From Gonocerus acuteangulatus (lineage: Eukaryota; Arthropoda; Insecta; Hemiptera; Coreidae): a stretch of DNA of 64,000 bases. A program made the position numbers and the translations under genes. The notes beneath the pieces are model-generated. The model searched no databases, had not been told where the DNA came from, and saw only the letters and a program-made list of their open reading frames with translations. Below, in pieces: positions 44,841-56,330 of this stretch. The stretch's first letter is position 1. The number at the start of each line of letters is the position of its first letter. Location: contig OX328125.1 of assembly GCA_946811695.1 (NCBI GenBank), forward strand, positions 111,499,467 to 111,563,466. Reading direction: 5' to 3'.

Positions 44841-45642
44841 ATTATAATTATAAATATATAATGTAATTATAAATATAATATATTTGTTTATTCCTCGGAT
44901 TCCTATCATTCCAAACAATTATGTTTCGCTATGACAATTAAGGTATTTTTAGCGAGGGAAATTTCAGTGAAGTATGTTGGTAGCAATGAGCATCTAGATT
45001 CTAGATCTTTACAACTGCCAACATTCTTAGCAGGAAATTCCCTTGTGTCTGTCAGACATTCTTACACACCAGTGGTTTACAATCCATAAGGGGTCACTTG
45101 TACGTGGCTAAGTCACGCGTTAGCAATCCTAGCATGTGTATGCTTCCATTTCCGATGGTTATACGCCTAATGTCGTATATAGAGAAGCATTACTGTAGTA
45201 GCGGATGGGTGTCGCTACTAAAGGTAGGCTAGAAAGGGTAGGAAGCATGTGTCGGGAGAAGGTAACCAGGTAGGTACTGTGTCCCGGTAAGGGCGCTTGA
45301 ACCTGGGGGATACCGACTGGGTACTTGGCCTTAGCTGTTCCACTGAGTCGGGGAGAAGGTGTTCGGTACTGAGCCGTAGCCGTTCCTGGAAGCAGGAGTG
45401 AGAGGGGTAAGGAAGTAAATAAATAAACCAGGTATTGACTAGAGTTGGGGGAAGTAGGAGTCGGGAACGTAGTGACTGGAGGATGCATGACCACTAGGTA
45501 TATCGAGATGGCGGCTTCGTCCTTTGTCCAGAGAGAGAGGTAGGGCAGGTAGCTAGGTCCTTGATCCTGAGTGCATGGCTGGAGGCTGGTCTTGAGAGAG
45601 CTGGGGTGTCCTGGAGAGAGCGCCGGATCGGAATGAGGTCTG

Positions 45643-45645
<3 letters not shown>
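44841..45645. other. Spacer, GC content rising
   Basis: The base composition becomes balanced from about 45160. A 205-codon minus-strand frame (45159-45776) is broken by a poly-K tract from the poly(T) run and shows no domain. It may be UTR or decayed LINE sequence. Confidence 0.4.
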
Positions 45646-45673
<28 letters not shown>

Positions 45674-45829
45674 CCAACCCTCCAAATTTATTTCTATGTA
45701 CATAAAGAGCCCCAGGCCCAACAGATTGGTGCCTGGGGCAGGGCTTAACAACTACGCCTAGGGAGTGACTAGTCAAGGATGTATCTTAACCTAACTTAAT
45801 ACTAACTTACAAATAACTTAATCTAATAT

Positions 45830-46660
45830 TTACAATGTATACAATATACAGCTAAGATCCAAGATTCTCCTGGTGCTGCCCTGCCACCTCTGGGGGAGAG
45901 GTGGTGGAGTCAAGTCCCTAAATAGGGGGTTGACACCACCATCTCTCCTGGTGCTGCCCTGCCACCTCTGGGGGAGAGGTGGTGGTGTCAAGTCCCTAAA
46001 TAGGGGGTTGACACAGTACTGGAGGCCGTAATGGAACTTTATATGACGCCTCCTTATGAACTCTTGTACTGAGGGCAGCATCAGTTCGTCGTGGAGGATG
46101 ACCGGCTTCGTTCGCCGGAGGCTTGTGTGCTGCACGGCCCGAAGCAGGACCCCGTTCTGGAAACACTGCAGCCGCTTCAGAACACTGGGGTACATGTACC
46201 TCAGGGCGGGTGCCTTGTGCAGAAGGGTAGGCCTGATGATCGCCTTATAAATCTGCAGCTCTAGCCGAAGCGACAGCTGGGCAGATCGTAGAAGGTGATT
46301 CAGGCGAAACGTCTTCTGCCGGGCTTCCTTCAAGCGGCTGTTGACATGCGGCGTCACGGACAGGTGCCGGTGTATGTGCACTCCCAGGTAATTTATTTTA
46401 GTGGACAGCTTGATCCGCTGAACCCTGACCTCAAAGTGTGAGGGCAGGGCTCATCGGGCTCGGCCTCCTTTATTTCCCTGGAAGGAACATACCACGGCAT
46501 ATGTCTTCGACGGGTTGACGTCTATTCCTACATCTCCAAGTGCGTCTACGATTTTTTCGCAGACGGACTGGGCCCTCTTTAGAGGGACTCCGGCGTTGAA
46601 GCTGGAGGAGTGAAACTGCGAGTTGGTCAGAGACTCGGCCGAACTCCTTAACAATTCCCT
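45830..46660 (-). pseudogene. Jockey-like reverse transcriptase C-terminal relic
   Basis: Two minus-strand frames join by a shift near 46450. The upstream part has EKIVDALGDVGIDVNPSKT, the 'lNpsKT' motif after the RT catalytic box. The downstream part has INYLGVHIHRHLS, then RLELQIYKAIIRPTLLHKAP, LKRLQCFQNGVLLRAV, and LPSVQEFIRRRHIKFHYGL, the canonical thumb and C-terminal region of Jockey/CR1-type LINEs. The catalytic YxDD box and the endonuclease are missing. A 77-bp tandem duplication at 45862-46016 repeats VNPLFRDLTPPPLPQRWQ near the C-terminus. RT would have copied LINE RNA at the target site; this copy cannot. Confidence 0.8.
45862..46016. repeat. 77-bp tandem duplication
   Basis: Two copies of 'ctcctggtgctgccctgcc' through 'agggggttgacac' inside the LINE relic. 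Confidence 0.9.
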
Positions 46661-47128
46661 TGTAGTCCCCGTAGACTACGGCTTATTTAGGGATCCGGGA
46701 GGAATAAAACAGCTACTCTCTTCGGGGTTCTTCAGTTCTTCACGATGTGAGGTGGCTGGGTTGGAGCTAGTTCTTGAAGTGGTCCTTCCTGTTCGACTGC
46801 TGGCAGGAGAATGTGCTAGTGTTTCCTTGAGAGAGCGCCGGAGTAGAATGAGCTCTGGCCAGCAGGAACGCCCCTATTCATTCACTGTTAAGTTAGTACT
46901 GAACTGTGTTTGTACTGTCAGATTATTTATACTAGGGTGGAGTAAGTTGTTTACTTCTGTGAAGGGTCGTCCAGGTAGGTTGTTTGTCTGCACTCTTTGC
47001 AGGCGTTCGTTCAGGTGGAATGTTTGTCAACTCCGTGGGTCATTGTCGTCTAAGGTAGTCCGTTGTATGCTGGTTTTGCAATATGGGGTGATTTTACACT
47101 TTATTTTTCTTAGTTTTCTGTTTTTATG

Positions 47129-47521
47129 TTAAATACGTTGTCGTTTAGTTTGTGAAAGTAATGGTGTTTCTGTCTTTTTCCGTTTGTTTGTTGGTTTAAG
47201 TAGTTTGAGCGGTCTGAATATTGTGTCAGAGCTAGAGTTTAGATATTCGTTTATAATTTTTCCGTTAAAATATCGTTGCTTGTATATCTCCATGTTCTCT
47301 AGTATGTCGAGTCTGCGTCCTTTTTGTTGTCTGTGTAGGAGTGTCATGTTGTTTTGTATGTTGGAAGGGACGTGTGCGTGATCGTGTGAATGGATCCCAG
47401 TGACGACGGTATGTACCAACAGGTATGACAGCAGTATATTTACTGGCATTGTGTCATATAATTTTATTAAAGCTTGTTTCTCCCTGAAATTCAAGAAGCA
47501 TTGAAGAGAATACTTCCACAT
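47129..47521 (-). pseudogene. Probable Penelope-type/GIY-YIG protein C-terminal fragment
   Basis: This 130-codon minus-strand frame has HVPSNIQNNMTLLHRQQKG followed by RRLDILENMEIYK. The 'LLH...KGrrLdiLEnmEIyK' pattern is what I recall at the C-terminus of many arthropod RT/GIY-YIG element proteins. The first 40 residues and the lysine-rich end (NKRKKTETP) are not conserved in my memory of the family. No YIG motif is visible upstream, so it is at best a C-terminal scrap. The overlapping + frames are shadows. The 46861-47128 stretch before it, read on the minus strand, is unassigned. Confidence 0.45.
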
Positions 47522-47804
47522 TCCTTTAAGATCTCCAGCAGCTCTACAGCTGTTAGCTATTTCCAGCGAATGTTCCTGGAGATAGCAGACTCCAGCTATA
47601 AACCATAACCATCAAAGCTCCAAGCAATGGCCGGGCCTCCAGCGGTCTACTGGATTCACGGGATCCGTTACATCTACTCATCTTTTAGTATTATAGCTGC
47701 TATGATTTTTTATTGATTCAAAGATTGCTAACGTTCATTCGTGCAATCTGAAAAATTACAAACGATTTAAGATGTCTGGACCAGATAAAGAAATCATGGT
47801 CTAA
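47522..47804. other. Spacer
   Basis: Slightly GC-richer block 47530-47690 with 'ctccagcagctctacagctg'. No feature recognised. Confidence 0.4.
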
Positions 47805-48046
47805 AGATGCTTTTAAATCTGACACTTCTCGCAGGAAATATATCTCAGGTATCGGATAGATAATTATCATAATTATTATATCCTACACCTGAGATATATT
47901 TCCTGCGAGAAGTGTCCGATGTAAACCCACCCTTATTGCTCCTGATAGAAATATATATCTCAGGCATAAATTGTTTGCATTTTTCATTAGTTAAATTCCT
48001 GTCTGACATAAATATTCTGCAATAACTATCAGATGTAAACGCACCC
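47805..48046. mobile_element. Harbinger-type MITE
   Basis: TAA on both sides (47802-47804, 48047-48049). The right end is the complement of GGGTGCGTTTACATCTGATA and the left end a diverged copy. A second internal palindrome at 47816-47930 centres on 'aattatcataatta', with arms 'cttctcgcaggaaatatatctcagg'. The 3-bp TWA duplication and GGG ends fit PIF/Harbinger. Confidence 0.65.
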
Positions 48047-48107
48047 TAAGCAATCGAACCATTTCTAGCTCATTAATATTGGGAAAAAAATATGATTGAA
48101 TAGATAT

Positions 48108-48655
48108 TTTTTTTTTATTATCTTTATTGAAATTTAATGTTACAACCTGTACAGAGAACAACATGCAAATAGTACTGTATCGATCTATAACTCATGGATA
48201 CATAGGACGGGAGAATACAACCGTTGTTCAACTCCCTTTTATATATACATATAAAGAAAAAGATGTAATAATGTTTGGCTCTTTTTCTGTGTTTACAATT
48301 GTTCACTAGTTTAAGAAACAATTTATTTACAATATATACAACATATATGTATGTATACATACATATATGTGCACGCATACACACACATTACAAGAAAAAA
48401 ACAAAAAACAAATAAAAGGAACAAATACAGTGTATATGGAAGTTATGTTATAATGTTGTCTCGGGGCCAGCGCCTTTGGAGACGACGTCGAGGAACATCA
48501 GGGATTGCATCAGAGGAGAGGAGATTTCCAAGAGGATTCGGATGAGCAGGGAGTTTGGTGTGGAATGCTAGGAATCGGGATTTGGCTAGTTCTTGTACGG
48601 TTGGGATTTGTAGGTCTCGATGAATAGTACAATTAGAAACATAAAAGTCCGTCAC
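48108..48655 (-). pseudogene. Jockey-like LINE 3' end with polyadenylation signal
   Basis: The minus-strand frame 48655-48443 contains NCTIHRDLQIPTVQELAKS, then FHTKLPAHPNPLGNLL, and ends RRWPRDNIIT. 'tlH.dL.IPTV.E' and 'hpNPL' are hallmarks of the C-terminal tail of Jockey-type RTs. After the stop lies a 3' UTR of about 310 bases ending with AATAAA (48121-48126 on the +, as tttatt) and a short A-tail (T-run 48109-48118). The insertion is truncated where it meets the family-A hairpin end at 48647. Only the tail of the protein survives. Confidence 0.75.
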
Positions 48656-50039
48656 GCAAGAGCTGCATAACTAAGCACTTTCCTCAGAATTTGGGTAGTG
48701 TAGACTGCTTTCCAGAACAATTTGTTTAAAATATCCTACATAATTTTTTTTTTATTATTATTTATTTATTTACAGAAATATTACAATCTACAGTATATGT
48801 TATATGTAATTTGACATAGGTATAGGTATAGCTTGACCACGCCTCAGGTGCCACCAGTTGTCAGCCGAATACATTCCTTGTTAGGAAGGATTCTAGGATG
48901 ACCTGGAGTTACCTTACGCCATCCAACCACACCCTGCGACTAGCAGGGAGGATTGGAGGCGAATGAGGCGTGGCCTGTGATATCACGAGGAGAGAAGATA
49001 TCCCATCGATATCACTCTCAATAATCATTATTACAATCACACTGACTTTTCAGCACTTCACGACACTTCACTGCGTTAGTCCTACATAAATAAAATAAAA
49101 ACATGAATAGTTCTCTTTTAATTTTGTAATGAGTAGCTGATAAATTATTAATTTGCTTCCAGAGTTATGTTTACACATGGTACCTACTACACTCCATAAT
49201 AAATACAAAAAACCTCATTTTATCGAATTTTGATCTAACGCAGGAACCGGATACAGTCCCTCTAGTGGTAGAAAGCGCTCCTTGCGGCGCCTTTGTGAGC
49301 CTATGTCTGGCTGGCTTTTCTATTGAAATATATTACAAAGTAAACCCCCCTTTCCGATTGACCGATTCAGCTCATTTTTACAACACTTCTTTCTCATGAG
49401 TTACCCACGACGTATACCGCGTTTCGGCAGAAATTACGACCAGTATGAGTATATTAGTAATTTGGGTCCGGAGTAAACCCCCCCCCCCCCCTCCTAATGA
49501 ACCGATTTAGTTTATTTTTACAACACATATTTACCTGTAGATTACCACTACGAATACCGAGTTTCGTCAAAATATACCAAAAATCACGGTTGGTAGTGGC
49601 GAATTGGTATTGTGGGTCTGGAGTAAACCCCCCTCCTAATGAACGGATTTAGTTTATTTTTACAACACATATTTACCTGTAGATTACCATTAGGAATACC
49701 GAGTTTCGTCGAAATATACCTAAAATCACGGCTGGTAGTGGCGAATTGGTATTGTCGGTCCGGTGTAAACCCCCCGTACTTATGAACCGATTTAGTTCAT
49801 TTTTATATCTCACTTTTCTCTCTATATTACCACTACGAATACCAAGTTTCGTTGAAATATAACAAATGTTATGGCTGAAATGGTCAAATTAGTGTTTTGG
49901 GTTCGGGGTAAACCCCCCCCCCCTTCCGGTGGAGCGATTTTGGTGGTTAACGAACTCGTTCAATCGTTTTCTAATTGAATGCTATATACCAAGTTTCGTG
50001 ACGAAAAAAACAAAAACTCTGGCCGCTATCGTGCTAACA

Positions 50040-50042
<3 letters not shown>
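48647..50042 (-). repeat. Family-A repeat, minus orientation, interrupted
   Basis: Same order as 27819-28860: the 3' hairpin 'gtccgtcacgcaagagctgc' at 48650, then three or more 140-bp modules, ending 'ggccgctatcgtgctaacagac' followed by (TA)n. It is interrupted by the retroposed insert at 48744-49079. Confidence 0.8.
48744..49079 (-). mobile_element. Retroposed insert with 10-bp TSD (unidentified SINE or LINE tail)
   Basis: The 10-bp TSD TCCTACATAA at 48734-48743 and 49080-49089 flanks a 336-bp piece. Its minus strand ends in 'taaataaataaataataat' plus an A-run. I see no tRNA-type boxes and no protein. It could be a truncated LINE 3' UTR or a non-tRNA SINE. Confidence 0.8.
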
Positions 50043-50115
<73 letters not shown>

Positions 50116-50118
50116 GAA

Positions 50119-50146
<28 letters not shown>
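50043..50146. repeat. (TA)n microsatellite
   Basis: About 104 bases with two interruptions, at the distal end of the family-A copy. Confidence 0.95.
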
Positions 50147-50149
<3 letters not shown>

Positions 50150-50480
50150 ACATCTTAGCGCAGTTCCGTTCTTATCTCTAGTGTTTATGAAGGCATAGAA
50201 TAGAAACAGTTATTACTTTGTTTAGATCAATAGCGAAACACCTATCCAAATGAAATCTCAAACAAACCAGTCTTGAAAGGTCTTGATTTACAATCTTGCC
50301 TGTATGGGTCAGCTATCCCATAAGTCGGGCAGAAAGGCCTCCGCTCAGAGGCATTTGGAAAGCCTTGGGATCTCTCTCTTTGAACGCTACATTTTTAACA
50401 ATAAATTGATCTTCTTATTTTACTTAATCTGTTTTATTGTCAAATACATTATCCGACTATAAGCAATTTAAAAATAACAA
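50147..50480. other. Spacer
   Basis: 'gcgacatcttagcgcagttcc' at 50147 looks like a scrambled family-B 3' end read in reverse. Otherwise nothing recognised. Confidence 0.4.
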
Positions 50481-51510
50481 GGAATAAAACAGACAAAAAG
50501 AACCATTCGAATAAACGAAATCAATTACTTTAAAGTTTTAAGCACTTATTTCTCCGATTGACATCGCCTAATTAAAACTTTCTTTAGAACCTTTTTTGTA
50601 GAGCATTTAGTAAGCTTTCGAATGGTAACCTTCTGCTTCCCAAGATTGTCAACGGTTTTCGAGATACTAACGAAAGTATACAAAGTTACCAAAACTTTTC
50701 TTGTCTGTTAATAAAATATTTTATTCTAACCCTTTCTTTACTCCAAACATAACCAAAATTTCAACATATTAGTGTTGATGAAATTCAAACATGCAGAAAA
50801 TGTTTCAACTGAATCCCATAATTCTAAGTACCAAAATCAAAGACAAAAGGAACAGTTCGAATAAGCGAAATCAATTACTTTAAAGGTTTAAGCACTTATT
50901 TCTCCGATTGACATCGCATAATCAAAACTTTCAATTAGAACTATTTTTGTAGAGCATTTAGTAATCTTTCTAATGGTGATCTTACGTTTCGCAAGATTCT
51001 CAACCTTTTTCGAAATATTAAGGAAAGTATACAAAGTTACCAAAATTTTTTATGTCTGTTAATAAAATATTTTATTCGAACCCTTCCTTAACTCCAAACT
51101 TAACAAAAATTACAATATATTAGTTTTAATGAAAGTAGAACATGCAGAAAATGTTTCAACTGAATCCCATGATTCTAAGTACCCAAACCAAAAACGGTAT
51201 TAAAAAACAATTTTTCCAATTTTCTCGGAAACGGTTAAAGCTATCGCCTTGAAAATGGTTTCATTCCTTTTCCTAGCCTAAGAAGCCTATAAAACGAGTA
51301 CTTGCAAGCTTATGAACTCAAAAACGTAAGCGTTACGATTTTTTTTGCGCGAATTTCGCCTCAAACGCCATCTTCCAGTGGGCGGATTCTGCTGGTTAAC
51401 GAACTTGACCTTTCAAATTGGAAGACGGATTTTTGTACCAAATTTCATCACAATCGGACCATTAGGGAAGCCAGAAATGAGTGAACAGACAAATATATAT
51501 ATATATATAA

Positions 51511-51607
<97 letters not shown>

Positions 51608-51746
51608 AATTTGAACCACCGTTATTTTCGGTCTCTAGGGGTTCTGAAACGCGAAATTGTCTAGTCGGCACTTCCGGATTGTTTCATTGTATCAACCTTA
51701 TAAGCGGGGTTCCTCCCTATGGGGGAGGGAGGAACCGCGCTAAAAG
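50480..51746 (-). mobile_element. Family-B element, minus orientation, with duplicated core
   Basis: On the minus strand it starts TTTTAGCGCGGTTCC (51746) with a hairpin, then 'ccgcttataaggttgat', (TA)n (51493-51605), and the core ('ccgattgtgatgaaatttgg', 'gttcgttaaccagcagaatcc'). The extended region appears twice in tandem, at 50835-51180 and 50490-50830. The 3' hairpin end was not found. It was inserted beside a LINE RT fragment. Confidence 0.65.
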
Positions 51747-51978
51747 GAGCATCAAGGATTCTACGGAGGACTTTTGATTGAAGGCGCTGTATTATATTGA
51801 TATTTTATGGTTTCGCTGTTCCCCACAATTCAATACCGTAGGTCCAGATTGGTAGTATGATAGCCTTGTATATTGTTAGTTTGTTATTGATGGTCAGTTT
51901 TGATTTGGGCCTGAGTCGAAGTAGTCCGTAGCGTTTGCCGAGATGGAAACCTAAGTAGCGGAACTCCTTAGATTAGAA
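51747..51978 (-). pseudogene. Jockey-like RT fragment (short, with an in-frame stop)
   Basis: The minus-strand translation reads RYLGFHLGKRYGLLRLRP, then NNKLTIYKAIIPIWTYGIEL, WGTAKP, a stop, then NIIQRLQSKVLRRILDAP. 'YLGfhLd+rl', 'kl.iYKaii.PiwtYGieLWG' and 'qRlQsKvLR.I.dAP' are the standard end-of-RT blocks of Jockey-type LINEs. The stop falls where S or another residue is expected. It is too short and broken to show as a long open frame. One end abuts the family-B start at 51746, suggesting the B element inserted into this LINE. Confidence 0.75.
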
Positions 51979-52074
51979 TAGATATAAGAACCATATATAG
52001 ACGCCCATAAACATTATTTTATAAAATAAGTATTTTATTAGTTTTTTTTTTATTTGTTTTTTTTTCGTTTCTTT

Positions 52075-52433
52075 TTAACATGTTTAATCATTGTTGTTTT
52101 TTGTTTTAAATTGCATTTATCAGTAAAATTAGTATTGTAGTAAAATAAGCTAAGAAACTAGAAAAGGTATTGGTAATAAGTTTGGAGTGGCTGTGGTAAT
52201 CAAGATGGCTGTGGCTAATCATGATGGCCTATACATTGGTTTGGTTTGAATTCTCCTATCTATATAACCTTCCTCATAGCCTCCAACGGAAGTTATCGTT
52301 ATTTCTTATTTTATAGCAAGATTTAACCCATGACAGATTTTTTTACATTGTTTAATAAATTCTAGGTACCGAGAGAAATATTCGAATTAAAGACGATTTT
52401 GAATTATCGAAGTTCGATTTATCCATGTTCCAC

Positions 52434-52488
<55 letters not shown>

Positions 52489-52790
52489 AGGAATGTCTCA
52501 AGAAAGAAATTTTGAATAATTTCTTCAATACTTGTTATTGGAAATTACTCCTGCTAATATACGTGTGTTTGTGTAATATATAAAATTCTCGTATCACAGT
52601 GTTTCAAACAAAACTCCTACAAAACGGTTCGTGTAACTTCTAGTCAGGTGACGTCTCAGGGTTTAATAAAAGAAGGCAAGAAAATGAGAAACTGATTGGT
52701 AGTAGTGCTTTCCTGGAGAGAACGTAGAGAAGGTGTAGGGGTCATTTCCGCTTAGGATACTGTCAGCTTGCTTTTGTGGCGCCTTAAGGT
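52075..52790 (+). repeat. Family-B downstream region, interrupted
   Basis: 52080-52345 matches 13415-13650 ('cagtaaaattagtat.gtagtaaaataagctaagaaac', 'tatataaccttcctcatagcctc'). 52640-52785 matches 11850-11950 ('gtcatttccgct.ag.atactgtcag'). Between them lie a pogo-like end (52372-52436) and (TA)n (52444-52486). Confidence 0.6.
52372..52436 (-). mobile_element. pogo-like terminus, copy 1
   Basis: On the minus strand CAGTGGAACATGGATAAATC, then 'gaacttcgataattcaaaatcg'. The same terminus occurs at 54238-54318. Single end only. Confidence 0.5.
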
Positions 52791-52820
52791 AAGTACACAC
52801 TGGTAGACCTTGTTGCGGGA

Positions 52821-53350
52821 TTTGTCTAGAGACTGGCTGAGACGGTCTAGGTTTGAGACATAGACTTGGTGTATAGACACCGATCTTTGTCTAGAGACTG
52901 GCTGAGACGGTCTAGGTTTGAGACATAGACTTGGTGTATAGACACCGATCTTTGTCTAGAGACTGGCTGAGACGGTCTAGGTTTGAGACATAGACTTGGT
53001 CTATAGACACCGATCTTTGTCTAGAGACTGGCTGAGACGGTCTAGGTTTGAGACATAGACTTGGTCTATAGACACCGATCTTTGTCTAGAGACTGGCTGA
53101 GACGGTCTAGGTTTGAGACATAGACTTGGTGTATAGACACCGATCTTTGTCTAGAGACTGGCTGAGACGGTCTAGGTTTCAGACATATACTTGGTCTATA
53201 GACACCGATCTTTGTCTAGAGACTGGCTGAGACGGTCTAGGTTTGAGACATAGACTTGGTGTACAGACACCGATCTTTGTCTAGAGACTGGCTGAGACGG
53301 TCTAGGTTTGAGACATAGACTTGGTCTATAGACACCGATCTTTGTCTAGT
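52821..53350. repeat. 65-bp minisatellite, 8 copies plus partial
   Basis: The unit contains 'tttgtctagagactggctga', 'gacggtctaggtttgagac' and 'tatagacaccgatc', starting every 65 bp from 52821. Confidence 0.95.
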
Positions 53351-53410
53351 CTCGCATCCACACTATGATGTGAATATTTCAGTCTCTTATTCGCGGCCGA
53401 CCATGGAGGA

Positions 53411-53690
53411 CATTGTTTTGTGTGGATAGAGTGCGTGTTTAGCAACAATTATTAGCGAAAGAACGCGAAAACGTAAACGTTGGTGGACGCGCGGAGTGGT
53501 CTTGGAAAGACCTAACTTCGGTACTGGACTATTAAATAAATTAAGATTGGAAGACGCCATGGGTTTAGGAATTTTACCCGGCTTACGCCTACTGATTTTG
53601 AAGATTTGCTTCTGATGGGTGGAGGGATAATAATGAAGCAAAATACAAATTTTAGAGAAACTATCCCAACTCCCCCAATACAAATCTCCA
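53411..53690 (+). pseudogene. PIF/Harbinger transposase N-terminal relic
   Basis: From 'atg gag gac att' (53402) the frame gives MEDIVLCG, a stop, then SERTRKRKRWWTRGVVLERP, NFGTGLLNKLRLEDA. After one frame shift near 53563 it reads FRNFTRLTPTDFEDLLLMGG, then KQNTNFRETIP. 'RRRWWvr', 'LrldD...F.ny.RMt...FedLL' and 'I.KqnTn.ReaIp' are the N-terminal blocks of HARBI1-type transposases. The DDE catalytic region is missing and the frame ends in a stop at about 53688. A minus-strand 98-codon frame over the same bases is a shadow. Confidence 0.7.
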
Positions 53691-53917
53691 ATTAATATTA
53701 AAACATTATGGTTTGTTCAAATATTTAAACAGAAGAAAACAAAACAAAATAAGGAAGATGTACCCTGCTCGGAAGCTAGAGAAAGACTGGGACATGTCTC
53801 GCCTCTAGACGCCGGATGTAGTCCACACTGTCTCAATGTTGCGCAACATGTCTAAAGCGGCCCCTACACGGTGAGTAATAATGACATTATCAGTAATGTC
53901 ATTATTATTCAACTCTC

Positions 53918-54040
53918 GTCATTCCATATCATCATTACAATGTACACCTTACACCGTCATTCCATATCACCATTACAATGTACACCTTACACCGTCATTC
54001 CATATCATCATTACAATGTACACCTTACACCGTCATTCCA
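53918..54040. repeat. 38-bp tandem repeat, 3 copies
   Basis: 'gtcattccatatcatcattac' plus 'aatgtacaccttacacc' repeated at 53918, 53956 and 53994. A palindrome 'aatgacattatcagtaatgtcatt' precedes it (53880-53904). Confidence 0.9.
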
Positions 54041-54169
54041 CGGATCATTTTTCTTGTCCCGGAACCCCTCCATCCGTACCTTATTATCCGCTTTTCCTGA
54101 AGGGAGAATATTTTCACAAGATTTAAGATCGACCGCCTCTTGTCCACTTCCCATTCGAGGTACAGACTC

Positions 54170-54318
54170 GTAAAAAAATCGAATTATCCAAAATTTTATT
54201 CGAATAAACCAAGATTTTTTTTACATTGTTTAAGCCCTAAATTCTAGGGACCGAGTGAAATATTCGAATTAAAGACGATTTAGAATTATCGAAGTTCGAA
54301 TTATCCATGTTCCACTGT
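54170..54318 (-). mobile_element. pogo-like terminus, copy 2
   Basis: On the minus strand TA, then CAGTGGAACATGGATAATTC, followed by the same sub-terminal sequence as at 52372-52436. Confidence 0.5.
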
Positions 54319-55516
54319 ACCAATAACAATGCTACTACAATATGAATACATCCAAATAATTATTAATTGATTAATATTAGAAATATTACAGTAAGAGACA
54401 TAGCTGCGCCTTTTTTAAAAATTCCACAAAAACATCGTCCTTTACAAGCTTTACCATCGTCCCGCAGAGCTTCCGTAGAGTTCCTTGGTATTCCCAGCTG
54501 TTGGAGCAACAGCCTATAGCGAGAACAATCTTGGGTCGGAGATGGACAGTAACCAACTTGAAATGATTTGTTAGTTATATTTCACAGGAGTTTTGGACGG
54601 ATTATATATATTTTCAGAAAGCCTTTGATGGAATATCAAATGAATTAATTTAATCATCTAGGTTGTCATCCTTTATTCTAGTAGGATGATGATTTATATA
54701 TTTATTAATTCTGCGGTTTTATTTCCTATTTAATTCTTTTTGTGTGAATCCAATACAATTTTTTGGGCTGTATTTGTCATAAACGACAAATAAACATTCA
54801 TATATGAATGTTTATACAACATTGGTATACCAATGCTGTATAAACATGTAAATGTCCAAAACGTTCTACAAACGCTACGACTATCCAGACATAACCGTAA
54901 ACGTAAGAAATTCCCTTAAAAAGGCTGATCCTAGTAGCTGTTGATAGAATTGAATTTGTCGTTAGTGATCTGCAGAAATGGTGTTTCCTTCTCCTACCTC
55001 TTTGGAATTCTCCTAGCTAGCAATCCTGTCTTCACCTCCCTCTCCTAACCATTACCTGGGGGATTGGATCATTCTACCCAATCCTATCATAACTAGCTAT
55101 CTATCACAGATATTTATTTATTTAAGAGCTCCGTAACTAAGATAATAAGCTCTAATTTTAAACAAACAGAAAATATAACAAATTTTAGTTCTAAAATATC
55201 AGTAATTTGAATAACTTATTACAAAATCAGAATCATTAATTTGAATAACTTATTACAAAATATAAAAAACGGTGAAATTAAAAATACAAAAGCTGATACA
55301 AAACAAGAAAGTTTAGAATCCTAGATTATTTACAATTTACAGCTGTGCTATTTACTGATTGCTTGCTATCATCAACATGGTATGGAATAATTATGTCTCG
55401 TAAATAACAGATCTATTTACAAAAGAGTACAATGCCTACGTCTTCTTAATGTTTACTTTATGTCCTCCAGGTTCTGTTATTTCTCCAGAAGATTTCTTAA
55501 TTCGAGTTTTAGATAA
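54319..55516. other. Spacer with back-to-back palindromes
   Basis: 54791-54814 is a perfect 24-nt palindrome and 54815-54840 a 26-nt palindrome with one mismatch. 55195-55260 repeats 'aatttgaataacttattacaaaat'. No gene was seen. Confidence 0.5.

Positions 55517-56330
<814 letters not shown>

Larger units (their letters stand above)
45646..46660 (-). mobile_element. Jockey-like LINE, 5'-truncated and decayed
   Basis: The poly(A) tail on the minus strand (T-run at 45646-45673) is followed by a 3' UTR (45674-45829) and the RT C-terminal coding relic. A 33-bp near-repeat, 'gagagcgccgga...tctggcc', lies just outside the tail (45613-45645) and again at 46827-46860. It is a possible diverged TSD, or a repeat the LINE landed in. 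Confidence 0.7.
52785..53860 (+). mobile_element. PIF/Harbinger-derived element with internal minisatellite
   Basis: Possible inverted ends are 'gtagaccttgttgcg' (left, about 52803) and the complement of 'cgcaacatgtctaaag' (right, 53842-53857). The inside holds eight 65-bp units (52821-53350) and a transposase relic (53411-53690). The exact ends and TSD are uncertain. A further TIR-like start 'cggcccctacacggtgag' follows at 53858. Confidence 0.55.

Noticed and set aside
46623..47132. 169-codon + frame
   Set aside because: Lies antisense to the LINE relic in a less AT-rich stretch; no recognisable domain.
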